Shown: positions 1 to 6,799, counted from the first letter of the stretch. The stretch is 6,909 nucleotides of DNA from Candidatus Heimdallarchaeota archaeon (GCA_030668165.1 DAOUUM010000160.1:1-6909), one strand, 5' to 3'. The notes: generated by a model not told the origin, from the sequence alone. Made by a program: numbers and translations.

Positions 1-1387
1 CATTCTTAATCTTGGGTTTACCCTTCGATGATACCTCTTGCCAGCAAATATTTGAACCATCGACAATAATTGATTTTGTCGGATATTTGAAATCTGGAAT
101 GAAATGCAGATTGAAAATCTTTCTAAATAAATTATTTCTGAGATCCCTCCGTACGAAGAGCAGAACAATTAATGCTAGGGCTATACCGTTGATAATAAGA
201 AGAAAAATAATCAATACTTCCTGAGCAGAGATATTTGATATATCCTCACCTGGATTTACAATCTTATGAAATCTTACATTATTAAAAACCTCAATCTGAT
301 CTATTTCATCAGGATCAAAAAATATTACAATAAATCTAGTTTCACTCGTTCCATTACTTATTGCAGTCCCAGTAAAATCATATTGTCTTGTTTCTTGGGT
401 TTGTATGGTATTGATTTCCAATGGACTGAATTGAATCAAATCAGATACAATATAAACCTTGAATGTTAACGATTGAACATTAAATTTCTGAATTGTTATG
501 GAAAAATTATAACTTGAACCCCGAACTATTTGTGTTGGCAAATCCAAACTTATGTCTAAGGTAGGTTCGGTAGAAATAGTAATTATTTTTTCTTTTTTGA
601 TTGGTGTTCCCAATCCATCATTATACTCCAAATTGAGTTGTATCATCCCGACACCCAAATCGTCCGGAGTAACGGTGATATTGTACACCATCTGGGTTTG
701 ATTGGATAATACATCAATCTCAATATTATTTGTTTCAAGCTGTAATCCCACGGGATCATTTATTATACTTATGGAGAGTTTTACATCAAAGGCGTTGGTG
801 TCTCCTGTATTGCTAAGTATCAGGGCTAATTTTTTAGTTATATTCAATTCTGAATTAACCTTGGTAACCACTGAATTAATCTGATAATCACGCGCATCAA
901 TTGATACCTTTGCACCGGATAAAACATAGATTTCAAAATTTTGAATTTTGAATAATGATTCAGTATCAGTTATACTGATATTAAATAATAGTGAATAATT
1001 AGATGGTTGATAAAGATCCAGATCCAGTTTGGTCTCAATAATAAATGTCTCCCTACGAATAATAGTGGTTTGATTTTGGACAAGAGTTGAGTGAATCGTA
1101 TTGTTTTTTAACAAAATTAAAGTGAAATTATAACCCTCCACATACTCGGAATCATTGGTTAATCCGTGAAATATATGAATAGGGTCACCTAGTTCATATC
1201 TATCCGATGATAATTCCAATAATGGTTCAAAGCTGGTTGAATTCGCATCTAGATCCGTGAGATCATTTTCATGTGAGTTGTATCCGGGATCTACTTGATC
1301 ACTCCCCACCGGCGATAACGTTATCAATACCATTATCACTCCCACTGCTACAACTGTCTTTATTGAAATACGCTTACCCTCGTCAAT
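1..1387 (-). CDS. Membrane-anchored surface protein with cytoplasmic NYN/PIN-like RNase domain (partial, C-terminus outside window)
   Basis: An uninterrupted minus-strand frame runs from 1387 off the left edge (462 codons seen). Numbering from codon 1387, residues 2-30 look like a signal peptide or anchor: acidic/basic start (DEGKR), hydrophobic core TVVAVGVIMVLITL, then PVGSD. Residues about 35-385 are beta-rich, with 13 N-x-S/T sequons (N49, N78, N87, N95, N105, N130, N136, N182, N229, N236, N294, N345, N385). Residues 188-272 resemble a CARDB/NEW3-type Ig-like domain (LSNTGD then alternating strands). Residues 389-411 form a strong transmembrane helix followed by RRDLRNN, placing the C-terminus in the cytoplasm. 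Just inside, residues 439-450 read SIIVDGSNICWQ, the first strand and first catalytic Asp (D443) of NYN/Zc3h12a-like RNases, and KGKPKIKN follows as in that family. The nuclease call rests on about 24 residues. The start is uncertain: two in-frame TGA codons lie at 1393-1388, so initiation is at ATT 1387, at GTG 1345 (which would remove the basic n-region), or at ATG 1391 if one base is extra. Confidence 0.75.
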   Translation of the reverse strand, partial: MDEGKRISIKTVVAVGVIMVLITLSPVGSDQVDPGYNSHENDLTDLDANSTSFEPLLELSSDRYELGDPIHIFHGLTNDSEYVEGYNFTLILLKNNTIHSTLVQNQTTIIRRETFIIETKLDLDLYQPSNYSLLFNISITDTESLFKIQNFEIYVLSGAKVSIDARDYQINSVVTKVNSELNITKKLALILSNTGDTNAFDVKLSISIINDPVGLQLETNNIEIDVLSNQTQMVYNITVTPDDLGVGMIQLNLEYNDGLGTPIKKEKIITISTEPTLDISLDLPTQIVRGSSYNFSITIQKFNVQSLTFKVYIVSDLIQFSPLEINTIQTQETRQYDFTGTAISNGTSETRFIVIFFDPDEIDQIEVFNNVRFHKIVNPGEDISNISAQEVLIIFLLIINGIALALIVLLFVRRDLRNNLFRKIFNLHFIPDFKYPTKSIIVDGSNICWQEVSSKGKPKIKN

Positions 1388-1418
1388 TCATCAAGTATCC
1401 TACTTGTATCTTAAGCTA

Positions 1419-1426
1419 TGTTTATA
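1419..1426 (-). promoter_or_regulatory. Candidate TATA box (TATAAACA) for the membrane RNase gene
   Basis: On the minus strand TATAAACA is centred about 31 nt upstream of ATG 1391 and about 35 nt upstream of ATT 1387. Archaeal TATA boxes sit about 26 nt upstream of transcription start, so the mRNA would begin near 1396 with a leader of only a few nucleotides. This favours a true start near 1387-1391 over the downstream GTG at 1345. It also suggests that the gene does not rely on read-through from the PIN gene. A single AT-rich match in AT-rich DNA is weak evidence. Confidence 0.4.
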
Positions 1427-1472
1427 GCCTCTCTCATAAATAATCTTTTGATGCAATATTGATTAATATAAC

Positions 1473-1478
1473 AAAAAA
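1473..1478 (-). terminator. Candidate oligo-T terminator after the PIN-domain gene
   Basis: A run of six T on the minus strand lies 13 nt beyond the TGA stop of the PIN-domain gene, in a T-rich stretch (ATATTTTTTG). Archaeal RNA polymerase can terminate at such U-tracts without a hairpin. It is the only T-tract of this length in the 104-bp gap, and it lies upstream of the candidate TATA box of the next gene. The call is weak because the genome is AT-rich. Confidence 0.3.
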
Positions 1479-1491
1479 TATCAATAAACTG

Positions 1492-3306
1492 TCATAAATC
1501 GTATTCTAATACTTTGGATTGAGCCAATGCTACTCCTTGTAGTCTCCTAACTAAAAATTTCAGATTCTCAGGTTTTGCAATTAATAATAAATCTACATTT
1601 CTACTACTCTTTATTGATGATGATGGTTTAATCAAACGAAAATTTCCTTGCAGTATTTTAACTGAAGATCCAACTGTTAGTGTATCATTTAGGGACATAG
1701 TGGGATCCACAATTCCAATAAAGTGCATGGTTTGCCAGTCTATAACCCTAACAAAACTAGATCTGCCTATATTTTTGAAATCTGCATAGTCAGCTGAGAT
1801 CACATCAAGAAATCCTTGGAATCCAAAAGGTAATTTTTTGAATTTAGTTGATCTTTTACGAATTAATTCTTCTTCAACAATCTCATTTCTTGTGCTCCTT
1901 CGTTTATAATCACCAAAGGGTAGATCCTTGAACTTCTTCTTGACTATTGACATCAACTCCTCAAAACTCGGTGAGAATTTATATTCAGTTTTGAAGGATA
2001 GAGGTAATAACACCTCAAATACGGCAAATAATAAGCCCATCATATTGGAATTAATTGACATCCATACGGCCTGTTCAAGTAATAACCATGCCTCCTTAAC
2101 CTTTCCTACTGAGATGAATTGGACTCCTAATTGAATTATGTACTCAATCTCCATGAAATCTTTTGCAAGCGCACTGGGTTCCGCTTTGTTAAGTGACAAG
2201 GTTGCAATTATAATGGACATAACTCTGTATAGGGCAAGTATATCCTCTCTTCCTCTTCTCTGACACAAGTCCACAAATGCGGGAGAAAAATATAATCTGA
2301 ATCGATCCAGTTGTCCAGTCAAGAAAAATATGGTAATTCTTTGGAGATGGATCTCCATATCCAATCTTTCCTCAACCTCTTTATTCTCTAGCATTATGAG
2401 GGTTAATTGGTCGTTTATGGATTTTGCATCTGCTAATTTGTGTTCTCCAATTGCAAGGGAAGTTTGTAATATGTACAGGTGTGCCAGAGTTGTTATAGTT
2501 TCTTGGTAAACAGGATCCTCTTCAGGGACTCCAAGCATTCTTACCTCTGAAGACAAATCAATCAATTTCTGACTGTCATGCTTCAATTCGTAGGTTAATG
2601 CCTTGTAATTCCCCATTTCCATCATATTGAGAAAATCAGATAGATCTGTTCTTATCTGTTTGGTAGTCTCAATTAATTCATTATATTCAGGAAAATCATA
2701 TTCCTTGTTGATCTCAAATGGTTTTTCCTTGACCATTTCTCCCTGTTTTTTTATCACGCTTATCGCTGAGTCCATTATTTTTTGGATCCGGATTACGGGA
2801 TCATATCTATGACTTGATTCAACTGAATATGAAATTTCATCGGAAAATAATTTTTCATATAGATTTTGTAGATACTCATGATCCTCTGAATCTTTAACCT
2901 CTTGCAATAACGATAATAGAAAGGCTGAATTCATCATTGCATTAATCCCTAGTTGCTGAGCAATTTCGACCAATCTCATATCTGAGGAGACGAGCCCATA
3001 TCCCTTTTTCTCGGCTAATAATGCAACAGCGCAATCTGGTGGTTGTGGTAGTTTGACATTCACCTTTTTCCTTGCAGATGCCATGAATTTTTCCAATTGT
3101 TTGGGTGTTATATTTTCAACAGTCAGATATTGGCCAATCTCACGCCTCATATACATTCTCAACTCCCTATCCACATAATTTGGTATTGCGATTTTTATTC
3201 TTTGCTTGTTCAGTATTTTATTGAATTGCTCATAGGTTTTGGGGTTATCTCCGAAGCCAGCTATAAACAAATTAGTATCAATGGTATAATATCTGTAGGA
3301 TGCCAT
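1492..3306 (-). CDS. PIN-domain protein with helical TPR-like middle and C-terminal beta domain (604 aa)
   Basis: Residues 1-135 form a PIN nuclease-like domain with all the expected acidic positions: D10 (TIDTNLFIAGF), E48 (VDRELR), D91 (PPDCAVALLAEKKGYGL) and D109 (VSSDMRL). It should therefore be able to bind metal and cut RNA, although no substrate can be read from sequence. Residues about 140-460 are mostly amphipathic helices (for example 275-295, 315-330, 400-435) and look like degenerate TPR or another helical-repeat scaffold. A charged linker (466-490) is bracketed by two copies of KFKxLPFG at 458-465 and 488-495. Residues about 496-604 are predicted to be beta-rich and were not recognised; an OB-like fold is possible. 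There is no signal peptide or transmembrane segment, so the protein is probably cytoplasmic. The start ATG 3306 fits because the first PIN strand begins at residue 5. It lies 85 bp downstream of thrS on the same strand, probably with its own promoter. At 604 aa and without a small partner gene, it does not look like a VapC toxin. Confidence 0.85.
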   Translation of the reverse strand: MASYRYYTIDTNLFIAGFGDNPKTYEQFNKILNKQRIKIAIPNYVDRELRMYMRREIGQYLTVENITPKQLEKFMASARKKVNVKLPQPPDCAVALLAEKKGYGLVSSDMRLVEIAQQLGINAMMNSAFLLSLLQEVKDSEDHEYLQNLYEKLFSDEISYSVESSHRYDPVIRIQKIMDSAISVIKKQGEMVKEKPFEINKEYDFPEYNELIETTKQIRTDLSDFLNMMEMGNYKALTYELKHDSQKLIDLSSEVRMLGVPEEDPVYQETITTLAHLYILQTSLAIGEHKLADAKSINDQLTLIMLENKEVEERLDMEIHLQRITIFFLTGQLDRFRLYFSPAFVDLCQRRGREDILALYRVMSIIIATLSLNKAEPSALAKDFMEIEYIIQLGVQFISVGKVKEAWLLLEQAVWMSINSNMMGLLFAVFEVLLPLSFKTEYKFSPSFEELMSIVKKKFKDLPFGDYKRRSTRNEIVEEELIRKRSTKFKKLPFGFQGFLDVISADYADFKNIGRSSFVRVIDWQTMHFIGIVDPTMSLNDTLTVGSSVKILQGNFRLIKPSSSIKSSRNVDLLLIAKPENLKFLVRRLQGVALAQSKVLEYDL

Positions 3307-3330
3307 TTACATTTTTTTTATTTTCAACTA

Positions 3331-3338
3331 ATCTAAAA
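3331..3338 (-). promoter_or_regulatory. Candidate TATA box (TTTTAGAT) for the PIN-domain gene
   Basis: TTTTAGAT on the minus strand is centred about 28 nt upstream of the ATG at 3306, predicting a near-leaderless transcript. The intervening sequence is a purine/A-rich stretch with no Shine-Dalgarno motif, consistent with leaderless initiation. No clear T-tract follows the thrS stop before this point, so read-through from thrS also remains possible. Confidence 0.35.
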
Positions 3339-3391
3339 GAAATTTGCTGTTAACTATTGTGTTTTTGAGTTATTTTATGTTTTTTGGCTGA

Positions 3392-5266
3392 TTAATTACT
3401 GGAATAGAATTGGGGTCTCAATGTTAGATATTTGGCCATAGGTAACCTCTTGGTTGGATATCCCTCCATAAATTTGGCTAATTCCTTACCCATAGTATCA
3501 ATATTGAACTCTTTTTCAGTTCCATCACGCATTCTTGCCTTCAATACCTTGGAGTTAACCTCATTATCACCAATCACAACAATATAAGGTATCCATATTC
3601 TTTCAGCATCTCGAACCTTCTTACCCACTCTCTCATTTCGATTATCGATATCAACTCTGATATTGTATTTTTCGAGTTTATCTGCTAGCTTATCTGTAAA
3701 TTTGTGTTGATCATCACTGATTGGACATAACCTAACCTGGATAGGTGCTAGCCAGAAGGGAAATGAGGGTTTAATACCTTTTAATGATTTCAGATGAGCC
3801 CTCTCAAGAATAGCGTAAACCACTCTTTCAATTGCACCAGACAGAGAGGCATGCAAAATGTAGGGTTTAACCTTTTCACCCTTGTCATTGATGAAATTTA
3901 TATCAAATCTTTCAGCATTCTCTACATCAATTTGAACAGTAGACAGTGCAGCTGCCTTCTTTTGTCCATCAACCACATTGAATTCGAATTTACACACAAA
4001 ATAAGCATATCTCTTATCAAATAATTCTAGCATAACAGGTTTGTCAATTAGTTTAACCATGTCATTGAACCATTCCTTGTTCTCATTGTAAAAGTCAGTT
4101 TGGAACCTGAACACTGCCTCGTAATCCAGTTCGAATGCATTCATCATATTAACACTGAGTTCATACTGCTTTTTGAACTCATCACGAGCCTGCTCAATAT
4201 TTGCAGCAAGAGTATGTTGATCTGGCATGGAGAATGTTCTTAGTCTGCGAAGTGCAGCAAGTTCACCCCTTTGTTCTCTTCTGAATGAGTAATGGGTCAT
4301 CTCGAACATCTTAACAGGCATCTGCTTATATGACATCAGAGCATCAGCCCCAATTAAGAATTGACCAAAACAAGCAGCAAATCTTAAGAAATACTTATCC
4401 GATCCTGATCTAATCTCATACTGTCTCGCAGGAAATCTGTTCATATATTTTTCCAGAGCTGGATGGAGGTAATTATACATGATTGGGGTCTCAACACAGT
4501 GTGCTCCATGATCAATGTGAGTATTGGTAACATGATCCTCTAGCAATCTCTTGATCAACCAACCTGAAGGGTACCATCTCAGGTTTCCAGCATCCGAAGC
4601 AGGTTCGTAATCAACCAGTTCCAATCTCTGCATAAGAGCAACATGGGCTGGGGGTTTATCCGATGCCCTTCGTTTTTGGGTCTCGTAGTTGAAGAAAATT
4701 TTGAAATCCGTTTTGGGTTTGAAATTGTATTCCTTGTAAAGAACTGGATCTGCATCAGGTTCCACCACAAAGAATTCATGTTTTGCCTCTTCTTCAGCAG
4801 CGATTGCTTCACTCTCTTCCTTGATCTCCTTTTTCTCTGAACCTGCAGTGAATTCTCTGCTCAGTTCGGATAGGGGATGACCTTTGACTGTAATCGTGAA
4901 CCCCTTATACCACCCAAATGGGGCCCGTTTCACCTCATCAAAACGTCCTAGATCTTTTAAATTTTTCTCGACCTGTTTCATCACTTTGATTGCAATGTCT
5001 GGTCTCGAAGGAGTTGATGTGAGATGCACCCAGGGGTAAACAACAACATTGTTAGCCTTGATCTCATCCGCTACACCAACGATCTCTTGGATGGTCTGAT
5101 CTGCAGCATTTTCAAAGTGTTCTTCATCACTTTTCTCAACAGCTATCATAACCACCAAGGCTTCTTCAACAGATACAACCTTTTTCTCGATCTCTTCTGC
5201 TGATTTGATTGCCTTGCTACGTGGTTTGTAGCTAAATTCATCGGAGTGCAATAATATTAATCTCAT
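3392..5266 (-). CDS. thrS: Threonyl-tRNA synthetase, archaeal type
   Basis: Charges tRNA-Thr with threonine in the cytoplasm using ATP. The protein is 624 aa, the usual archaeal length. Residues 1-140 are the archaeal editing domain (a D-Tyr-tRNA deacylase-like fold that removes mis-attached serine). H81 (YPWVHL), Y120-K121 (PFGWYKGF) and E134 (HPLSELSR) match the family's active-site positions. A charged, Glu-rich linker (142-165) leads to the class II catalytic core (about 200-500). Motif 2 lies near 321-352 (FEMTHYSFRREQRGELAALR) and motif 3 near 477-488 (GAIERVVYAILE). The zinc ligands C299, H351 and H472 have nearly the same spacing as in E. coli ThrRS (C334, H385, H511). The anticodon-binding domain starts at 505 (WLAPIQVRLCPI) and runs to about 605. 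ATG 5266 is chosen because MRLILLHSDE is the family N-terminus. AGGAT 9 nt upstream is a weak ribosome-binding site. The gene is divergent from the HAD phosphatase gene and appears intact. Confidence 0.98.
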   Translation of the reverse strand: MRLILLHSDEFSYKPRSKAIKSAEEIEKKVVSVEEALVVMIAVEKSDEEHFENAADQTIQEIVGVADEIKANNVVVYPWVHLTSTPSRPDIAIKVMKQVEKNLKDLGRFDEVKRAPFGWYKGFTITVKGHPLSELSREFTAGSEKKEIKEESEAIAAEEEAKHEFFVVEPDADPVLYKEYNFKPKTDFKIFFNYETQKRRASDKPPAHVALMQRLELVDYEPASDAGNLRWYPSGWLIKRLLEDHVTNTHIDHGAHCVETPIMYNYLHPALEKYMNRFPARQYEIRSGSDKYFLRFAACFGQFLIGADALMSYKQMPVKMFEMTHYSFRREQRGELAALRRLRTFSMPDQHTLAANIEQARDEFKKQYELSVNMMNAFELDYEAVFRFQTDFYNENKEWFNDMVKLIDKPVMLELFDKRYAYFVCKFEFNVVDGQKKAAALSTVQIDVENAERFDINFINDKGEKVKPYILHASLSGAIERVVYAILERAHLKSLKGIKPSFPFWLAPIQVRLCPISDDQHKFTDKLADKLEKYNIRVDIDNRNERVGKKVRDAERIWIPYIVVIGDNEVNSKVLKARMRDGTEKEFNIDTMGKELAKFMEGYPTKRLPMAKYLTLRPQFYSSN

Positions 5267-5307
5267 TTTTCGAGAATCCTTTTGTTAAGTTCTCCTTATG
5301 TTAACGT

Positions 5308-5315
5308 GTTAAAAA
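5308..5315 (-). promoter_or_regulatory. thrS: Candidate TATA box (TTTTTAAC) for thrS
   Basis: TTTTTAAC on the minus strand is centred about 45 nt upstream of the thrS ATG. With the usual archaeal spacing, transcription would begin near 5285 and leave a leader of about 18-20 nt carrying the weak AGGAT site at 5280-5276. A small imperfect inverted repeat, TTAAC-GT-GTTAA at 5301-5312, overlaps the box; it is too short to call an operator. The leader is too short for a T-box type element. Confidence 0.3.
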
Positions 5316-5390
5316 CCTATTTGCTATTTTACACTTCTAATTGTAAGTTAAAAGTCTATTAAAATTAATCTAATTCTCAAAATTAATACC

Positions 5391-5408
5391 TAAAAGATCT
5401 ATCTTTTA
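5391..5408. promoter_or_regulatory. 18-bp palindrome, candidate operator of the HAD gene
   Basis: TAAAAGAT-CT-ATCTTTTA is a perfect inverted repeat with 8-bp arms and a 2-bp spacer. It sits 26-43 nt upstream of the HAD gene ATG and overlaps the candidate TATA box at 5404-5411. In archaea a dimeric helix-turn-helix repressor bound over BRE/TATA would block TBP/TFB, so the position suits an operator. The arms are AT-rich, so chance occurrence cannot be excluded. It lies about 76 bp from the thrS TATA candidate, so control of thrS is less likely. Confidence 0.4.
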
Positions 5409-5411
5409 ATA
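5404..5411 (+). promoter_or_regulatory. Candidate TATA box (TTTTAATA) for the HAD phosphatase gene
   Basis: TTTTAATA is centred about 26 nt upstream of ATG 5434, which would put the transcription start essentially at the start codon (leaderless mRNA). AGAGG at 5416-5420 is 13 nt from the ATG and would fall outside such a transcript, so it is probably not a functional ribosome-binding site. Confidence 0.45.
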
Positions 5412-5433
5412 GAGCAGAGGAACTTGTATCTGT

Positions 5434-6123
5434 ATGGATTTAAAAATCCAAACCTGTACAGGGGATCAAATTAAATATTTTGACGTCCGGGGAATTCTTT
5501 TTGATCTTGATGGTACATTACTTGATACTCTTGATCTTCATATTGAGTCATTTAAGAAAATATTAGGTGATTTTAGTGTAAAAGTAAATGCCAATGAATT
5601 GGAAGCATTCATGGGACGAACCCCTCAGGATATACTGGCTTACTATCTCCCCAATTTGGATAGTGATTCCATCTGGGATGCTGCGATTCAGAAGGAAGAA
5701 TATCTCTACACTCTTATTCCTAATTCTGATGGAATTCGCATTTTCCCAGGCGTGATATCTTTACTTGAACGATTGGGTGAAATAGGCATCCCGCGGGTTG
5801 TAATTAGTAGTACACACAGATCATTGGTAAACAGATTACTATCAAACGCGAACCTGGTTGAATTACTCGACGAGATGGTTCCAGGTGATGAGGTTGTAAG
5901 AGGCAAACCGGATCCAGAACCATTTTTACAGGGAGCACTAAAATCTGGAATTGACAAAGAATTTGTGGTTGGTGTGGGTGACAGTATTTTTGATTATCAA
6001 TCATGTAATGCAGCAGGAATAAGATTTGTAGGTACAACTACTGGTAAAACTAATTTTGATAAATTTAGAAATAATAATGTTTTGTCAGTTATTGATAGTT
6101 TTAATGATATTAAGATTATTTGA
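5434..6123 (+). CDS. HAD-superfamily hydrolase, phosphoglycolate phosphatase/beta-phosphoglucomutase-like
   Basis: A 229-aa HAD phosphatase with all four catalytic motifs. Motif I is FDLDGTLLD (D24 nucleophile, D26 general acid/base). Motif II is VVISST (S125/S126). Motif III is the Lys in RGKPDPEPF (K158). Motif IV is GVGDSIFDYQS (D183, D187). A helical C1-type cap lies between about 32 and 100, as in PGPase, GPH and beta-PGM relatives. The substrate is probably a small phosphorylated metabolite, but it cannot be chosen from these motifs. The protein should be cytoplasmic, with Mg2+ as cofactor. The N-terminus has about 18 residues before the first HAD strand (GILFDLDG), slightly more than usual. 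ATG 5434 is kept because the candidate TATA box predicts transcription starting there. The last codons are very AT-rich (FRNNNVL to FNDIKII). The gene is divergent from thrS and convergent with psmA, 7 bp away. Confidence 0.92.
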   Translation: MDLKIQTCTGDQIKYFDVRGILFDLDGTLLDTLDLHIESFKKILGDFSVKVNANELEAFMGRTPQDILAYYLPNLDSDSIWDAAIQKEEYLYTLIPNSDGIRIFPGVISLLERLGEIGIPRVVISSTHRSLVNRLLSNANLVELLDEMVPGDEVVRGKPDPEPFLQGALKSGIDKEFVVGVGDSIFDYQSCNAAGIRFVGTTTGKTNFDKFRNNNVLSVIDSFNDIKII

Positions 6124-6130
6124 CTAATAA

Positions 6131-6799
6131 TTAGATGGACTTACTCCAGATTTCAATATCTTCATCTGGAAGATCTCCCTCGGTTACTTCCCGAATGGTT
6201 TCTCTTGCCAAAATTTCCAATTCCTCAAGGGTCAGGTTATCAATTGGTTTTTCAGCGTGCTTACCCTTGATAAATTTCATAGCCCTCGCATCACCTTCAC
6301 CAATAGCCTTGGCTCTTGTTTCAGTTAGGTTACCTCCTGGATTCAGGAAGTATAATCTTGCTGCACCATCGTGGACATCAACACCCCCAATAAGGAGACC
6401 AATACCCAAAGGTCTGGCCCCCCCGTGCTGGGTGAATTCATGGATCAGATTTGCAAGCTGAGTGGATAACATCTTAAGATCTATCGGTTCATCGTAGTTC
6501 ATCTGGTGCACTACTGCTTCCATTCGAGCTCTGGATAGGACAAATCTACCATCTGCAGCATAACCACTGAAGATAGCTGAAATATTGTCATCTAGGGTTG
6601 AAATTTTTTGATTTGGAAAGTCTAGATCTATTGCATCTACCTTTCCAGCTAGTACTACACCATTATTACTACGTAATCCGAGTGCAATTCTACCTCTTCT
6701 CATTGCCTCTCTGGCATATTCGGTCTGGATTATTCTCCCGTCGGGAGAGTACATAATGCTGCTTCGATCATATCCTGCAGCTCCTGATGGATTAAACAT
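6131..6799 (-). CDS. psmA: 20S proteasome alpha subunit, archaeal
   Basis: Forms the outer heptameric rings of the 20S proteasome, which gate substrate entry and dock AAA unfoldases such as PAN. The alpha-type N-terminus is clear: YDRSSIMYSPDGRIIQTEYAREA at 10-32, in two halves YDRSSIMYSPDGR and IIQTEYAREA, preceded by the gate-forming tail MFNPSGAAG. K65 (FPNQKISTLD) matches the conserved Lys in the alpha-ring pocket that binds HbYX tails. TQHGGARPLGIGLLIGGVD, at about 123-141, is the other family hallmark. There is no propeptide or N-terminal Thr, so it is not a beta subunit. At 222 aa it is about 10-25 residues shorter than most archaeal alphas, mainly at the C-terminus, which ends DIEIWSKSI. 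Residues 51-62 (AGKVDAIDLDFP) and GYAADGRF differ from the common DKR and GLVADAR forms. An unidentified gene ends 17 bp upstream on the same strand, so the two are probably in one operon. Confidence 0.95.
   Translation of the reverse strand: MFNPSGAAGYDRSSIMYSPDGRIIQTEYAREAMRRGRIALGLRSNNGVVLAGKVDAIDLDFPNQKISTLDDNISAIFSGYAADGRFVLSRARMEAVVHQMNYDEPIDLKMLSTQLANLIHEFTQHGGARPLGIGLLIGGVDVHDGAARLYFLNPGGNLTETRAKAIGEGDARAMKFIKGKHAEKPIDNLTLEELEILARETIREVTEGDLPDEDIEIWSKSI

Noticed and set aside
12..884. Three short plus-strand open frames (60-70 codons) in the left region
   Set aside because: They run antisense to a continuous 462-codon minus-strand frame with clear protein features, and their translations show no domain pattern.
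932..945. 14-bp palindrome TTCAAAATTTTGAA
   Set aside because: It lies inside coding sequence and is low-complexity A/T, expected by chance in AT-rich DNA.
1492..3306. VapBC-type toxin-antitoxin module
   Set aside because: The PIN protein is 604 aa with extra domains, and no small antitoxin gene lies beside it.
4579..4840. Open frames on both strands inside thrS
   Set aside because: They overlap the well-supported synthetase frame and translate to sequence without family resemblance.
5301..5312. Inverted repeat TTAAC-GT-GTTAA before thrS
   Set aside because: The arms are only 5 bp and AT-rich, so it is not distinguishable from chance.
5267..5433. tRNA, T-box or other structured RNA in the largest intergenic region
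   Set aside because: No cloverleaf, T-box core or long stem is visible; the region is AT-rich and fits two divergent promoters.
5706..6037. Minus-strand open frames inside the HAD gene
   Set aside because: They are shadows of the plus-strand gene, which carries all four HAD motifs.
6135..6461. 108-codon plus-strand frame inside psmA
   Set aside because: It is antisense to a strongly supported proteasome gene, and its Ser/Pro-rich translation is typical of a shadow frame.
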